DNA from: Prosopocoilus inquinatus
Taxonomy: Eukaryota; Arthropoda; Insecta; Coleoptera; Lucanidae
DNA: 64,000 bases
Assembly: GCA_036172665.1 (NCBI GenBank)
Contig: CM069879.1
Span: 21,491,924 to 21,555,923 of the forward strand
Reading direction: 5' to 3'
The translations under genes and the position numbers were made by a program. The notes under the pieces were generated by a model that saw only the letters and a program-made list of their open reading frames with translations, searched no databases and had not been told where the DNA came from. The number at the start of each line of letters is the position of its first letter. Within the stretch, counting starts at the first letter, position 1. Shown piece after piece: positions 45,035 to 56,365 of this stretch.

Positions 45035-45425
45035 ACCCAAGGGGGTCGATAGACCTGTGGGGGGTGGTTGGGGATCAAAGAACATCGAGGAATCTTATGG
45101 GGCTCGCTTAAGAGTCAATTAACCAAGGTTTTCTTATTGTACATTATATTATTTTGAGGACATGCTTAATATAGAAAAGAAATCTCAAGAACAAGGAGAA
45201 TAACAGATAAAAATGCAAATAACAGAAATTTACAATATGGATGTGAATAACACGCTTTCAAAGGGGTCGTTGGATCTGCAGGGGCCAGTTGGGGGTCAAA
45301 GAACATCGAGAAATTTCATGGGGCTCGTCTAAGAGTCACTTAACCAAGATTTTCTTATTTTATATTATACTATTTTGAAGACATGATTAATATAGAAAAG
45401 AAAACTCAAGAACAATGAGAGAATA
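45035..45425. repeat. Tandem duplication, ~235-bp period
   Basis: gatcaaagaacatcgaggaa through aatatagaaaagaaatctc recurs as ggtcaaagaacatcgagaaa through aatatagaaaagaaaactc. Confidence 0.85.
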
Positions 45426-45429
45426 GAAT

Positions 45430-46100
45430 GCAAATGACAGAGGAAGAGGAACAAGAAATAAAGGTGAAGGAAGCAAAAGAACCTGGGAAAAGCGGTAGCT
45501 CCGGAAATGATTAAAATCATAGAAAGATAGAAAAAAAAGAGCACAAAAACGGTAACAAGACTTAAAAAAAATAATGCCAGAAGAAGGAATGCTATATGAA
45601 TGGGAAATAGAAATACTATTACCTACCCATTTTCAAGAAAGGCGATTAGAATTATAAGGGAATAACAATGCTCCATAACAGCCAAATATTTGAAAGAATA
45701 ATGGAAAATTGACTAAAATTGCAAATAGAGTGCAAATAAAGTGGTTTTCGGAAGAGAAAGGGATTCAAGACCACATATTCACAGTAGAACAAATAAAAGA
45801 AAAAGAGGCAGAATAACAACACATACTTATATATACGGCTTTTATAGACCTACAAAAAGCATAGAATGCCAAGAAAAGTAATATGGGACCACTTAGAGAG
45901 AAGAGGAATAAATAGGAAGCTGAGGAACAACATAAAAAGTATGTATCAAGTCAAAACAACTATGTATGAACATAAATTTTCAATCAGAAATATTCGAAAC
46001 CAAAGATGGAAGACAGAGAAGATATAATAAATAATAGGAAAATAGGAAATAAAAGGCAAAGTAAACAAATTATCAATAGGATAGAGAAACCTGGAAGTAA
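45430..46100 (+). pseudogene. Non-LTR RT remnant, 5' part (split by mariner)
   Basis: Plus-strand blocks: EIKVKEAKEPGKSGS (the K.GK.PG..G entry to RT), MPEE..LYEWEIEILLP, then GFREEKGIQDHIFTVEQIKE, TAFIDLQKA (motif A), and WDHLERRGI with NNIKSMYQ. Frames change several times and motifs B and C are gone. Homologous 3' material resumes at 47600, beyond the mariner insertion. Confidence 0.75.
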
Positions 46101-46103
46101 CTA

Positions 46104-47445
46104 CCGTGCCTTCAATTGAATTCCTCATTAAAGTAAGCCGTGATTTTTTTATGAAGTTGGCGACACAATTCTAGAGAAAACAGTTGTCATTAACTGTCAG
46201 TACTGATCATAACATCAAATATAAATACAACATTAAAGTTTAAAGTAGATGCTCAAAGTGCTGTCCTTCAGCTTGAATACATAAGCGTACTCTACGTTTC
46301 ATGTTTTCAAATCCGTTTGCTAAGTGTTCGGGGGTTATGTTAGCACACACATCTGTAATGCCCGCACGAAGTTCTTCGATTGTGTGACGCATAGTTCTAA
46401 AAACTGTGTTTTTCATGTGCGGATAAATGAAGTAATCCATAATTGTGAGATCCGGAGACCTTGCAGGAAAATTCACAATCCGATTATCGAAAAACTGCTG
46501 CAGGAAAGTCATTGTTTGATGAGCTGTGTGGGCAGTAGCATTGTCTTGCTGAAAAAAACCCTTCTGTAAGTTCATCATCATGTAGTTGATTAATGAAAGC
46601 TTCTAATAACTCATTTCGGTATCTTTCAGCAGTTACTGAGTCGTTAAAAAATATTGGTCCGATGATACGCCTTCTTGACACTGCTAGCCAAACACCAAAA
46701 TTTTTAATGGATGTAATGGAGTGTCCACAAATTCATGGGGATTTTCTGCTGACCATATTCTCATATTCTGTTTAATTAAATACCCTGAGAGATGAAACCA
46801 GGCCTCATCGGAAAAGAAACACTTGTCAAGAGTGTCGTCGTTGTTTAGGTTATCAAGAAACCACTGGCAATATTCTGTTCTTCTGTGAAAATCTACTGGC
46901 CTGAGTTCGTGGACTGCTTGAATCTTATATGGATAAAGCTTTAAGTCTTTTTTAAGAATAGTGTGACATGTTCCCACTGATAGCTGAACTTCTTATGAAA
47001 GTTTCGCAATAGATTTCTTGGGAGAGTGTTCCATTCGATCCCGAACATCTTCAATGCAGGCTGCAGTCCTTTTCTTAGCTGCTCCGCTCCCTGTTTTGCG
47101 ACCAAGTGATCCTGTTTCACGAAATTTAAGAACACAAGCATGGATATGTTTAACTAGCTGTTCATAAGTAATAGCAAAATTAGGAAACTGCTGTCGAAAC
47201 TTCTGTATACACTGATTAATCGAATAAATTAACTGGCCATTTTCTATTCTACCAGTTTGAAAATAACTTTCAGTAAATATTTTCTGCTGTAATTCTAACA
47301 TTTTGAATTAATTGAAAATACAAAGTGTCAATTTGACATTTGTTTAATTAAATAATTGAACAGCTATAAATGCTGCAAATCTTAGGAGAAAAAAACAGTG
47401 AAATCATAGCCCACTTTAATGAGGAATTCAATTGAAGCGGGGGGT
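46104..47445 (-). mobile_element. Tc1/mariner-superfamily element, copy 2
   Basis: Left end CCGTGCCTTCAATTGAATTC follows TA at 46102-46103. The right end keeps the inner TIR (aatgaggaattcaattgaag) but the last bases are degraded (cggggggtga), so the right TA is not recognisable. Transposase is on the minus strand. Confidence 0.92.
46240..47301 (-). pseudogene. DD35D mariner-type transposase, copy 2
   Basis: Same protein as copy 1 from MLELQQKIF (ATG ending at 47301) to EHFEHLL. Lesions: loss of three bases after KIF (in-frame), TAA replacing CAA after IAKLS, the same two extra bases after HPLK as in copy 1, and one extra T before the QQDNATAH block. The last 113 codons (46581-46240) with the second and third Asp are open, with 35 residues between them. 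Confidence 0.93.
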
Positions 47446-47600
47446 GACACACTCGGGCCCACCACGTTAAACGCCAATTTGCAACTGGGGTGGGTTTGAA
47501 CATGCCACAAAACACTTTTATTTTTCAAAATATGAAGTGACAGTTTTTTTTATACTTACAAAACATATTATTAAACAAAATTTTCACAGGTCACGCATAT
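47446..47600. other. Short unassigned segment
   Basis: A GC-richer stretch (cgggcccaccacgtt) separates the mariner copy from the next RT-element block. Nothing recognised. Confidence 0.4.
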
Positions 47601-47689
47601 GCGATGTTGGGTGTTGCAACATCAAAAAAAAGAAACGAAAATAATAGCAGTCGTTAAAGAAGATAAGCAGCTAACGGTGGCACTAAACA

Positions 47690-48330
47690 ACTAATAGATT
47701 GAACAAATAAGTAAATAAATTTATATACCTGAGAGTAAACATACAGAAGGACGGAAAAAATCAGGCGGAAATAAATGAAAGAGAGATAAGTGATAAGCTT
47801 CTACTATGCCTTGAATAATAAATTCATAAGGAAACAAGAGGTATTCACAAAAACGAAGATAACGGTTTTTAAAACTATCTTAAAAACCTGTATTAATATT
47901 TGGCAGGGTAAGAGTTGGGTACTAACAAATCAACAAAAAGTATAATATAAGTGATAGAGATGAAATACTTAAGAGCAACAACTACAGCTATCACGCGGAG
48001 AAACAAAATACGTAATGAAACACTGAGAATAAAGATGGAACCAATTTTAAAATGCATAGAAAAACAACACCTAAAACGATTTGATCTTGTAATCTGAATG
48101 AATGATCAGAGACAACCAAAACAAATACGGCATGCAAAGGTACAAGAAAGAGGAGCAGAGGCAAACCAACAAAAAAGCGGAATAATGTAGTGGTAGAATG
48201 TTTGAAAGAAAGAGTAATAGATTGGAACAGGGAAAAAATAATGGCAAAAGACTGAAGAAATATGGTAAGATTTGTGCACAAATAAAGGACTGTAAATTAA
48301 TGTCTTAACACCTTCGGGTACATCTAGGCG
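47690..48330 (+). pseudogene. Non-LTR element, 3' part (C-terminal domain remnant)
   Basis: Plus-strand frames give EMKYLRATTTAITRRNKIRN then MEPILKCIEKQHLKRFD and MNDQRQPKQIRHAKVQERG, a decayed form of the conserved tail EM.(F/Y)LR...G.TRRD.IRN...W.GH..RM...R.PK. Same strand as the block at 45430-46100, so the two are probably one element interrupted by the mariner copy. Confidence 0.75.
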
Positions 48331-50005
48331 ATTATGTATGTTTAGCTAATCTCTTTATACATGATAGAGCGAAAGAAAAGCCTTTTGTTTCCCTTGAACA
48401 AAAAATAGTTAATAAAAAAAGAAACTTAAAAGTGTTTTCAGAGCAAAGCTTTTGATGAAACAGAGGGCCATGAATTCTTGTTTAAAATAGTTTACGAAGG
48501 TACTAGTTTACCTTCTTTGCCGAAATATGGCGCTCAAACTACCTTTCGTCGCGCTTTGATTTTATGTTTTCTATTCAATTCTGAAAAAATTGAGAATACT
48601 ACAGCGAAATCGCGTTTTAAAATTAGATCAAAGCAAATACGTTTAGACAACTCAACTAAGTGAGCGAAGATGGCGCTCTAAACTGTTCTCTATTTCACTA
48701 CGATGCATTCTTGAACTCCTCTTCTTCTTAGCTTTCGATATTCTTAAATTCATTGCAGTGTCGAGAATGTCAAATATTAATATTTTAATCTGCTATTTGA
48801 ATTTAGAATGAACTAGCTTTCATTTCTAGTAAAGAGATGACGCTCTGTATAACATATTTTCAATTTAATTTTGAAATTAAATCATTGTGAAGTTGGAAGC
48901 CAAGTTTTATTGAAAATGAAATTGTGTTACAGGAATTCTATTAGAATTATTTTCCCTCCTGTTCAAGAGATCGTTTCCCAAATGATTCCTGCTATGCTTA
49001 GATTTTACTTTTCGAAATTATAAAGACACTGCGAAGTAAGAATTGCTATTTTATATTGATCAGAACGCGCGTCGGCTTGAAAAGGAAATGTTGCGGTATG
49101 AAGTTCGATTGAAATAGTTGTCAGTTCTGAACAACAGATGGTGCTTTTATGCATCACCAGCAGATATGACAAAAATATGAAATAAAGCGATGAAGCGACG
49201 ATTTTATACAACACAACACACAACTGCATAAGTGTTCTGTTTTATTGAAACAATTTAATATTACACATTTATTTATTGCACAAATATATGCCCAACAATT
49301 CTTTTCTCTGGCTGTTTTAAAACTAATCTAAGGTGAAAATTTTAACGATAAAATTATAATAGGGAAAATATTAACAGATTAACTTCTTCATTAGCTCATA
49401 GATGACGTTTAACGCAATTCATTACAACTAATATTGTAAATAGAAGATTTTTAATTTTTTTATCAAGTAATTATATTCCTAACTTTCATTAGTTTTTATT
49501 CTATAATTGCACAATTGGTAAACGAGTCCTTTTTCATTTACTAAGGGACAAGTAAAAGATGGATTACGTGTATTATTTTTGGTTTATAAAATTGTACAGC
49601 AATTTATTACTTTTGGGTCTGCTCTACACTTTCATACTACAATTTTTTCATGATTGTATATTATTCGACATATAACTTTATTATTTAAGTGTTAAAGATT
49701 TCTGACTTATGGGAATAGGTAGAAGAATTTCAATTAGGTAAAGTAAAAGAACATTGCTTCCTCGAAAGAAACTAAAAATCATCATCATGTTCAAATTAAC
49801 ACTTCGCTTAAGGCACCAATCAAGCGCACTCGTTAAATTCCATTTTTGCACAAGACCCTCTCGTCCACCAAAACCAATGGTACAATATCTCTTTAGCGTT
49901 AATTGCAGTCAGTTCCAATTCACCAGTTTAGAATTTTTTGCCTTCTTTCCAGTTGCGCTTCTTGCATCTGCTCACCGCGCCGGCCGAAAATATCGGATTG
50001 CCAGG
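48331..50005. other. Spacer without recognised gene
   Basis: AT-rich DNA. ORFs here have no family signature. Confidence 0.45.
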
Positions 50006-50116
50006 TTAAGGACCGTCACTCCCACGCTTTTGGGGCCCCCAGAACGCCCAGGTAGCTTTATCCACCGGCAGATGCACCTCGTATCGTATGTCATTAAATA
50101 CAGTTAGGTCGTGACC
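50006..50116 (-). other. Short candidate exon in GC-rich patch
   Basis: 37 open minus-strand codons end RYEVHLPVDKATWAFWG then a stop at 50006. The patch 49950-50160 is GC-rich against an AT-rich background, and AG dinucleotides precede the open frame. Family not recognised. It could be a last exon or chance. Confidence 0.25.
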
Positions 50117-50160
50117 CTACTTCATTCACCTACGGTGGAGGTCAGGTAAGAGGTTTTTTA

Positions 50161-51534
50161 GGAAGAGGAAACTAGAATTCTTTTCGAATTTATAATTACC
50201 TGAGCCAGGAACTTTCGTTTTTAATATATCATTTTTTGTTCGAAAGGCGTTTGCTGAAGAAAAACACATGGTCTTGAACGATTTTGTTTGTTTCTATCTG
50301 CGAGCGTCATTTCTTACCTAAAGGACAAAATAATTTCGCCTTAATTAAAAATAATAGCTACTACTGATAGTAACTTACAGTAGATACCTCAGAAAGCATA
50401 ATTTGATATGAAATGGAATTAAAACAAAAAAACTCATATTTCCAGATAAAAAAGTGTTACAAATTACTTTGTAAAAATTTAAGACGAGTTTCTGGATGCG
50501 CCATCTTTTAAATAAGAACGAAACTTACAATTTCTCATCAGTATGAGATCATTTTTTATTTTAAGGAAGAAGTAAAGCTAAGAGCCTGATAATGATTTAA
50601 ATAAAAAAAACACGATGACGATTGAAAAAAGGCATATAATCAGAGTTTTTTTAAAATAAAATTGACATTGAGTATACTCCACTTTTTGGCGCTTTGGTTA
50701 ATAAACAGTTAAACAAGTTGAAGTTCTAATTTTTGTCTAAATTTCAGATAAACACAAAATTCGTTTTTTAATTAATAAAAGTAATAAGTTTATTTGATGA
50801 ATTTGTTTCAATCGAATAAAGTGTTTTGGCCCACGTCGCGTCTGAGTATATTTCATAAAAATGAATTTGAAGTCTTTTTTCTGCACATATCAGGTAGAAA
50901 ATGAAAATGACAAAGGCAGCGTCATCTTTTGGTCAACGAAGATAGTAGCTGTTTTTCCCAAATTAAAACTTCAAGATTCAATTGAAATTAAATCCAAACC
51001 AGACAAACCCACGTAGATGAAACGAGGAAACTTGAAATTAAACACAAAAATAAGACTGAAAAAAATTCAGAAAACTCGAATTCGAATTTAAAAATTCAAA
51101 AAGCAAAATATACTTTGTTAGAGTTAAGTCCAACTGAATTCAAAACAGCCAAAGAAAACTGAAATATGAAAAAGAATTAAAACAAAAATTCAGATTTTCA
51201 CACATAAAAGATTCAAAAATTAACATTAAATTAATTACATAATTAAGTTCATCAATTTTCCTCAGCGCAAGCAAACAATTAAGTTATTAAAAATTAAAAC
51301 TCAATTAAAATTAAGTCCAACCGATCCGATCCTCGATTGAAACCTAGACCTTTAAAATTACTTATCTTCTTATTTCATTTAGCCTACCAATCCTAGGTTG
51401 AACCCCAGCCAGCTAAATTCATTCTATCTCTGTCTAGCAGAAACAAAAAAAAATTTAAATGAATAAAAACTAAAAAAATATTAAGTAAATAGTTTTTTTA
51501 AACTTTAACCGGACATTGTTTAAATTAGAAGGAA
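50161..51534. other. AT-rich spacer without recognised gene
   Basis: Nothing recognised. Confidence 0.5.
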
Positions 51535-51576
51535 CACTGTACGTTTCACTATCGCTTGATATCTTCGTCAGGAGTG
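51535..51576 (-). ncRNA. Hammerhead-like motif, family A
   Basis: Minus strand: CACTC, CTGACGA, stem II remnant GATATC/GATAGT, GAA, ACGT, A17, CAGTG. Stem I pairs at four of five positions. The core is intact. Confidence 0.6.
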
Positions 51577-51632
51577 AAAAGAAAAAATATTATTACACTT
51601 ATCTTTTTTTTTAATTTTGTTTGTACTGTTTT

Positions 51633-51661
51633 CTCTTCTGACGAAACTATCTAGCGATAGC
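51633..51661 (+). ncRNA. Half of a family A hammerhead-like motif
   Basis: CTCTT, CTGACGA and stem II CTAT/ATAG are present, but the sequence switches to hAT-like DNA just after stem II, so GAAA and the cleavage side are lost. Confidence 0.55.
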
Positions 51662-51740
51662 GCGGCTTTTTCCAAACTGTGGGGCGCGCCCCCTTAGGGG
51701 GCGCGTAAATCTCCAAAGGGGGGTGCAGAAGAATAAATTA
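51662..51740. mobile_element. hAT-type terminal fragment
   Basis: ccaaactgtggggcgcgccc with a GGGGGCGCG inverse shortly after resembles the terminus of widespread hAT families (CAAACTGTGGGGCGCGCCCC). No other end seen. Confidence 0.5.
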
Positions 51741-52154
51741 AAAAAAAAAGTCATATTATTTTTTATAAGAGATTGCATTTACATACAGTCGCGAGCAATA
51801 AGTTTTGGTTGTCATTAATTGTCAAAGGTTGTCGCCGAACTTGTTTTTTATTGAAACTGAGAAGATTTTTAATTTTGAATAGTCTCTTAAATAATAAAAT
51901 TTATTTATTATTTATGAAAATTTCTAATTTCTGGAATTAAAATTGACGTTTTGATTCACAGTGACGACCAAAATTTAATACTCGCGACTGTACTTATACC
52001 CTGAGTTTCTTTTTCACTTTGAACATATGTAAAATGATTCCCATGTTTAGTTTTAGAGAAAAGCGAGTCAATGCGTTGCAGGATATGCAAACAAGTTTCA
52101 ATAAAACAAATGTGCGGTTACTGTCAGTTAAGAAATGTAATGTGTTAATTAAGT
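51741..52154. other. AT-rich spacer
   Basis: Has a weak inverted match between cagtcgcgagcaataa (51785) and ttaatactcgcgactg (51975), which may be the TIRs of a small MITE. Confidence 0.4.
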
Positions 52155-53390
52155 AGAGTTTACGAAATTAAATTATGATTACCCAAAACGAAAAGGAGAG
52201 CGCCATCTATCGAACATTCAAAGTGCCTTCTATCAGGCTGACTTTTGCGCAAATCACATTCCCAGAAGATTTCGTGTGACATCTTTTCAGTTCTCTTAAC
52301 ACTTGCAGTAAATTACATCATAGTGATGAGTATAAAGTTGGGTTACGAAATTAAATTGATAATTATCCAAACGGAAAATGGAAGCGCCATCTATGGGTTA
52401 CCCACAGACATAACCGTTGAACAAGTCTTTTGTTTTCGAAAAGCGTCTTATTTTTTAAATTGCCTAGCTTATAAGAAACAAAGCAGAAATAAAAATACTT
52501 GAGAAAAAGTGTTGCAAGTTGTCGTTATCTGTGAGTGCAACGTACAGCGTCATCTCTTGGATTGTACTAAACGTAAAATGAAGTAAAATTAGATGATTAA
52601 AAAAATTAAAAACACTATTGACACAAGGGATCTGCCGTCATGCTCCGATGATTGATGACTTGCTTGAAGATCATTCAAAAACGATTTCGCATATCTGTTC
52701 CATTGTCTTAATACTTATAAACAGATAAAACAGCGACATCTTACGATTGCTTTTTGACCAGACACTGCAGTAGGATATACAAATTGAAGCGGATTTGCTC
52801 CTAATAAGTCCCCCATGCAAGGCGGCCATGCTTGCTGTCAAAGCATAAGGAAAGTTTTACAAGATTAAGATTTTTGTTAATACTTATAAATTAAGTACAG
52901 TTTACGAAACTAAAATTGTGATTACCCAAAAAGAAAAGTAGAGCGCCATCTATCGAATATTCAAAGTGTTTTTTTTTCATGCTGACTTTTGCGTTTTTGT
53001 ATGACATCTTTTCAGTTCTCTTCATTTACGATAAATTAATTAAATCACAATTATGAGTATAGGTTGAGTTACGAAATTGAATTTATAATTATCCAAAGGG
53101 AATATGGAAGCGCCATCTGTGCGCTACCAGCAGACATAGCCATTGCACAAGTCTATTGTTTTCGAAGCGTTTTATTTTTTAATTTGCCTGGTTTATAAGA
53201 AACAAAGCAAATGTAAAAATACTTGAAAAAAGTGTTGCAAATTAATCTGTGAGTGTAACGTCCAGTGGCATCTCTTGGATAGTACAAAACGTAAAATGAT
53301 ATAAAATTAGGTGATGATTAAAAATATTAAAAGCACTATTAAGGGCAGACATGCTCCAATAACTGATGAATTGCTTGAAGATCGTTTTGC
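52155..53390. repeat. Segmental tandem duplication, ~735-bp period
   Basis: Copy 1 (52155-52700) and copy 2 (52890-53390) share ordered landmarks: gagcgccatctatcgaa, gacatcttttcagttctctt, ggaagcgccatct, agaaacaaagca.a, aagtgttgcaa and catctcttggat. A family D fragment (52715-52870) lies between. Confidence 0.85.
52715..52870 (+). mobile_element. Family D fragment (no hammerhead)
   Basis: cagcgacatcttacgattgc through ggccatgcttgctgtcaaag matches the 5' block of the family D repeat at 22444 and stops before the ribozyme part. Confidence 0.75.
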
Positions 53391-53679
53391 CAAACAAATC
53401 AAATTTACTTGTTTTTCAGAATGAAGGATTAAAACATTCTAATCCTTGGCCCTCCCTAAATTGAACAGGCTAAAATAAATCGACCGTTACGCCAAAAAAG
53501 AAATAGAAAATCAAGAAAATCAACTTGACAACTCCTAAAAACATTCGAGTTGGAGTTTTCTCAAAAGCATTTTTGTTACCGTAGTGGAACTGCATTTCGC
53601 ATATCCCATTTCCACGTGGTGGAATTGCATTTCGCATTCCTCATTTCCATTTTATTAAAAGAAGCATAAACTCGTCAGA

Positions 53680-54000
53680 ACAGTTTACGACTTTAATTTT
53701 CTTTTCCGTTTCCGTCGTCGTCGGTATCATGATGGATTTTTCGCGGGCGGCGCGTCGCGTCGATCTGGTAGGGCGATACGACGCGTAAATTAGGGCCGGT
53801 CTGCACGAAACTTTCAGCCCGTTCGATCGTGTGCAGTCTGGTCGTTCGCCCCCAAAGTTAACCTTTGCGCGGACGAGGCCGCATTTGGGTTAACGTCGGA
53901 AAGCAAGAGTGAGCTCGAGCGAAGGAGATCACCAAATGAAAACAAGGGCGCGTCATGGTTTTCGCTTTCTTCCTCGCGTATTAGGAACGACGTCATCCTT
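53680..54000. promoter_or_regulatory. GC/CpG-rich block
   Basis: GC-rich with tcgtcgtcggtatcatgatg and a 60-codon minus-strand ORF (53814-53996). No family recognised. Composition suggests a promoter or first-exon region, nothing more. Confidence 0.3.
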
Positions 54001-54123
54001 TTTGATTCGAATCTAACTCGTCCTGCATGAAGACCTTTAAAATAACTCGCGCAAATACCTTATCATCTTATTTCATATAGCCTGAGCCCATCAATTAGCT
54101 TTAGACTTTAAGTAGGACTGGAA

Positions 54124-54666
54124 ATGTTATTGTTCACTTATTGTTATATAGACGATTTAAAACATAATTTCTCTGGTATTAGGTTCATAACAGTACTTCT
54201 TAATTTTACTTATGCCAGAAAGGTAATAATTAACCACCATAAATTTCCCTCTTGCCAGATTGAGCTGACGCGAGACCCAGTTTTTCTTTTTTTAATTTGG
54301 GTCGCATTGTTAGTATCCTCCATTGTATACATACTTATATACATATTGTTTGCCTGGAAAATGAGGGTATTTTCAAGTCGTCCACTTTCATCGTCTATGA
54401 CAACGTCGAACGCAACAAATTCATTCTGTAAGATTCAAGTCGTTTGCAAAGTAAATCGATCCGGGTCTATGAACTCCTCATTCCTTCTTTCTTCCTCCCC
54501 GATAATGAGTCGCCCGTCTCCTTTACAAGAAGCAATAATAATTACGAATATGAAGATTGGCTTGTTTCAGTTTCTGTGTCTTTCCAAGTCCAGATTCGAG
54601 TGTGAGGGGTCATTCGCCCGGATTCAATTTTTGTTCTTTTTTGCATTTTTCCAGATTGAAATCTGA
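54124..54666 (+). other. 180-codon ORF, unassigned
   Basis: One of the longer ORFs outside recognised elements. Residues about 55-78 form one hydrophobic helix (FLFLIWVALLVSSIVYILIY), followed by a Ser-rich stretch. No family was recognised and the reverse strand also contains long open stretches, so it may be chance or an old element. Confidence 0.25.
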
Positions 54667-55609
54667 ACTTCTGGATCAATCAGGGGGGAGGGGAGAGGTT
54701 CGATCCATGATAGATTCAACCTATTGGAATTATGTGCTGGTTATGGGAATGTGAGTTGAATAATAAAATAAAAAATCAAGAGACGTGGGTCGAAGTGAGG
54801 TAGGATTTCGGGGCGGCGTCGTTTCGGTTACCACGTACCCCGATGGGGCCAGGTCAGTGACCGGCCACACAGCCGAAATAACTGGCCAACACGCACGCTG
54901 GTCGCTTTTACCTCCCACCGCATCTTTAATGAACTGAGCCTACTGCTTTTTTATCATCGCCGTCACCTCCCGGCATTTGTCACGGTGCTCTTTGTCGTGC
55001 TGTTAAGGAGTGCCACTGTTTTGTTGCCACAAATTACTCATATCACACGCCGGTAATTTCAAGTAGTTTGTCAGTTTTGACAAGGACACCGTTGACCGTT
55101 GACCCAATTTTTACTTGTTGCCGAGAGTTACCAAGACATTGAACAGTCAAGGTCTCCCAACATACCATACCATACACATCAACGCACCAAGACCCTAATT
55201 ATTGTATCTAAATTAAAGTTTCTTCCTATTATTTATACTTATAAAGCAGAAATTGCAAACTGCGACAATTTTTGAACTAAGAACTCTATATTTTTTTTCT
55301 GAGAGATTCGACCAATATCAATTAAGAAAATGAACCATTCAAATAAATGAAGACACAGAAATAAAATTCGCAAATAGAAATGAAAGTTGAAAATCGTCAA
55401 AGGAAAGCGAAGAGTATAATGAGTGAGGAGCTTTTTTTTGTGCAAGCAGAAAGAGAAGGGGAAGGATGACCTGAACCCTTAACTTTTGACACTGAAACGA
55501 TTGTCAAGTTCTGTGCAGCAAGTATAAAGTTGGGAGCAAAAGACAATCGTGGTATATTACCAGAAAATTTAATTTGAGCGTTTTTCAACCAACAATCTTA
55601 AACATTTTG
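54667..55609. other. Spacer with GC-rich patch at 54780-54990
   Basis: The patch includes ggggcggcgtcgtttcgg and short ORFs on both strands without recognisable family. Confidence 0.35.
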
Positions 55610-55985
55610 TTGCAAGTGGTTTTTGTTTGCAGTAAATCCTTCGACCAGCCTCTGTACAGCTGTTTTATCATCATCAGCAGACGTGTAGCTCAATTTCAAA
55701 CCAAAACGACTTGACCAAATATACTCGCAATTGCAATGTAATAGTAATGAATAGCTCAAACAGCGACATCCTACGATCTCTTTTTGACCTAACATTGCCT
55801 TAGGAATGACAAATTGAAGCCAGTTTGCTGCATAATAAGTCATCCCACGCAAGGCGGCCGTGCTTGCTGTCAAAGCAGAATGAAAGTTTCAGAACTTTTG
55901 TTGTAAATCGTTTTTGATTGCAGTGAATCCCTCGAGCAAAAAGCGGTCGTAGAATATTGCTGTTTAAGCAATTCAATAATTTTAA
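55610..55985. mobile_element. Family D repeat, decayed copy
   Basis: tttttgtttgcagtaaatcc, cagcgacatcctacgatc and cacgcaaggcggccgtgc match family D blocks. The hammerhead part is on the minus strand and lacks stem II. Confidence 0.7.
55649..55684 (-). ncRNA. Family D hammerhead remnant lacking stem II
   Basis: CGTCTG, CTGATGA, a shortened TGAT, then AAAACAGCTGT, A, CAGAGG. Stem I and stem III sequences survive, stem II is lost. Confidence 0.55.
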
Positions 55986-55990
55986 GTAAG

Positions 55991-56357
55991 CAGTGGCGGC
56001 TCGTCGGGGTAGGCAAGGTGGGCAGTGCCCACCCTGTCCTATGAAGTTACACGTTCCGGTTTTTCGTGCGGGCAACCCCGAAAAACAAATTTGTTTGCAA
56101 AATACACCCATTTTCCCTTTTGCAGTTGTTATCGATTCGTCGATAGTTTTTTGGTGAAAGGCGTTGGAAAGCTTAGAAAAAGCTATGTATATCCCACAGT
56201 TAAATTGGGTTCAAAAATTACAAGCGCGATTGCGAGTAAACGGAAAGAGGTTCATTTAATTGAATAAATAAAAAACGCGTCACTTTTCAATTTTGATTGT
56301 AACTTTCTCCTTTGTAGTTGCTGCTCAACTACAGTAAATCATCACGAGCCGTCACTG
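55991..56357. mobile_element. hAT MITE, 367 bp, perfect 8-bp TSD
   Basis: Ends CAGTGGCGGCTCGTCGGG and catcacgagccgtcactg, flanked by TAAGTAAG at 55983-55990 and 56358-56365. Same family as 8921-9359 and 28740-29379, one internal unit only. Confidence 0.93.
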
Positions 56358-56365
56358 TAAGTAAG

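Noticed and set aside
54124..54666. 180-codon ORF as a membrane-protein gene
   Set aside because: Single hydrophobic stretch, no family pattern, and other frames are also open. Kept only as an unassigned ORF.
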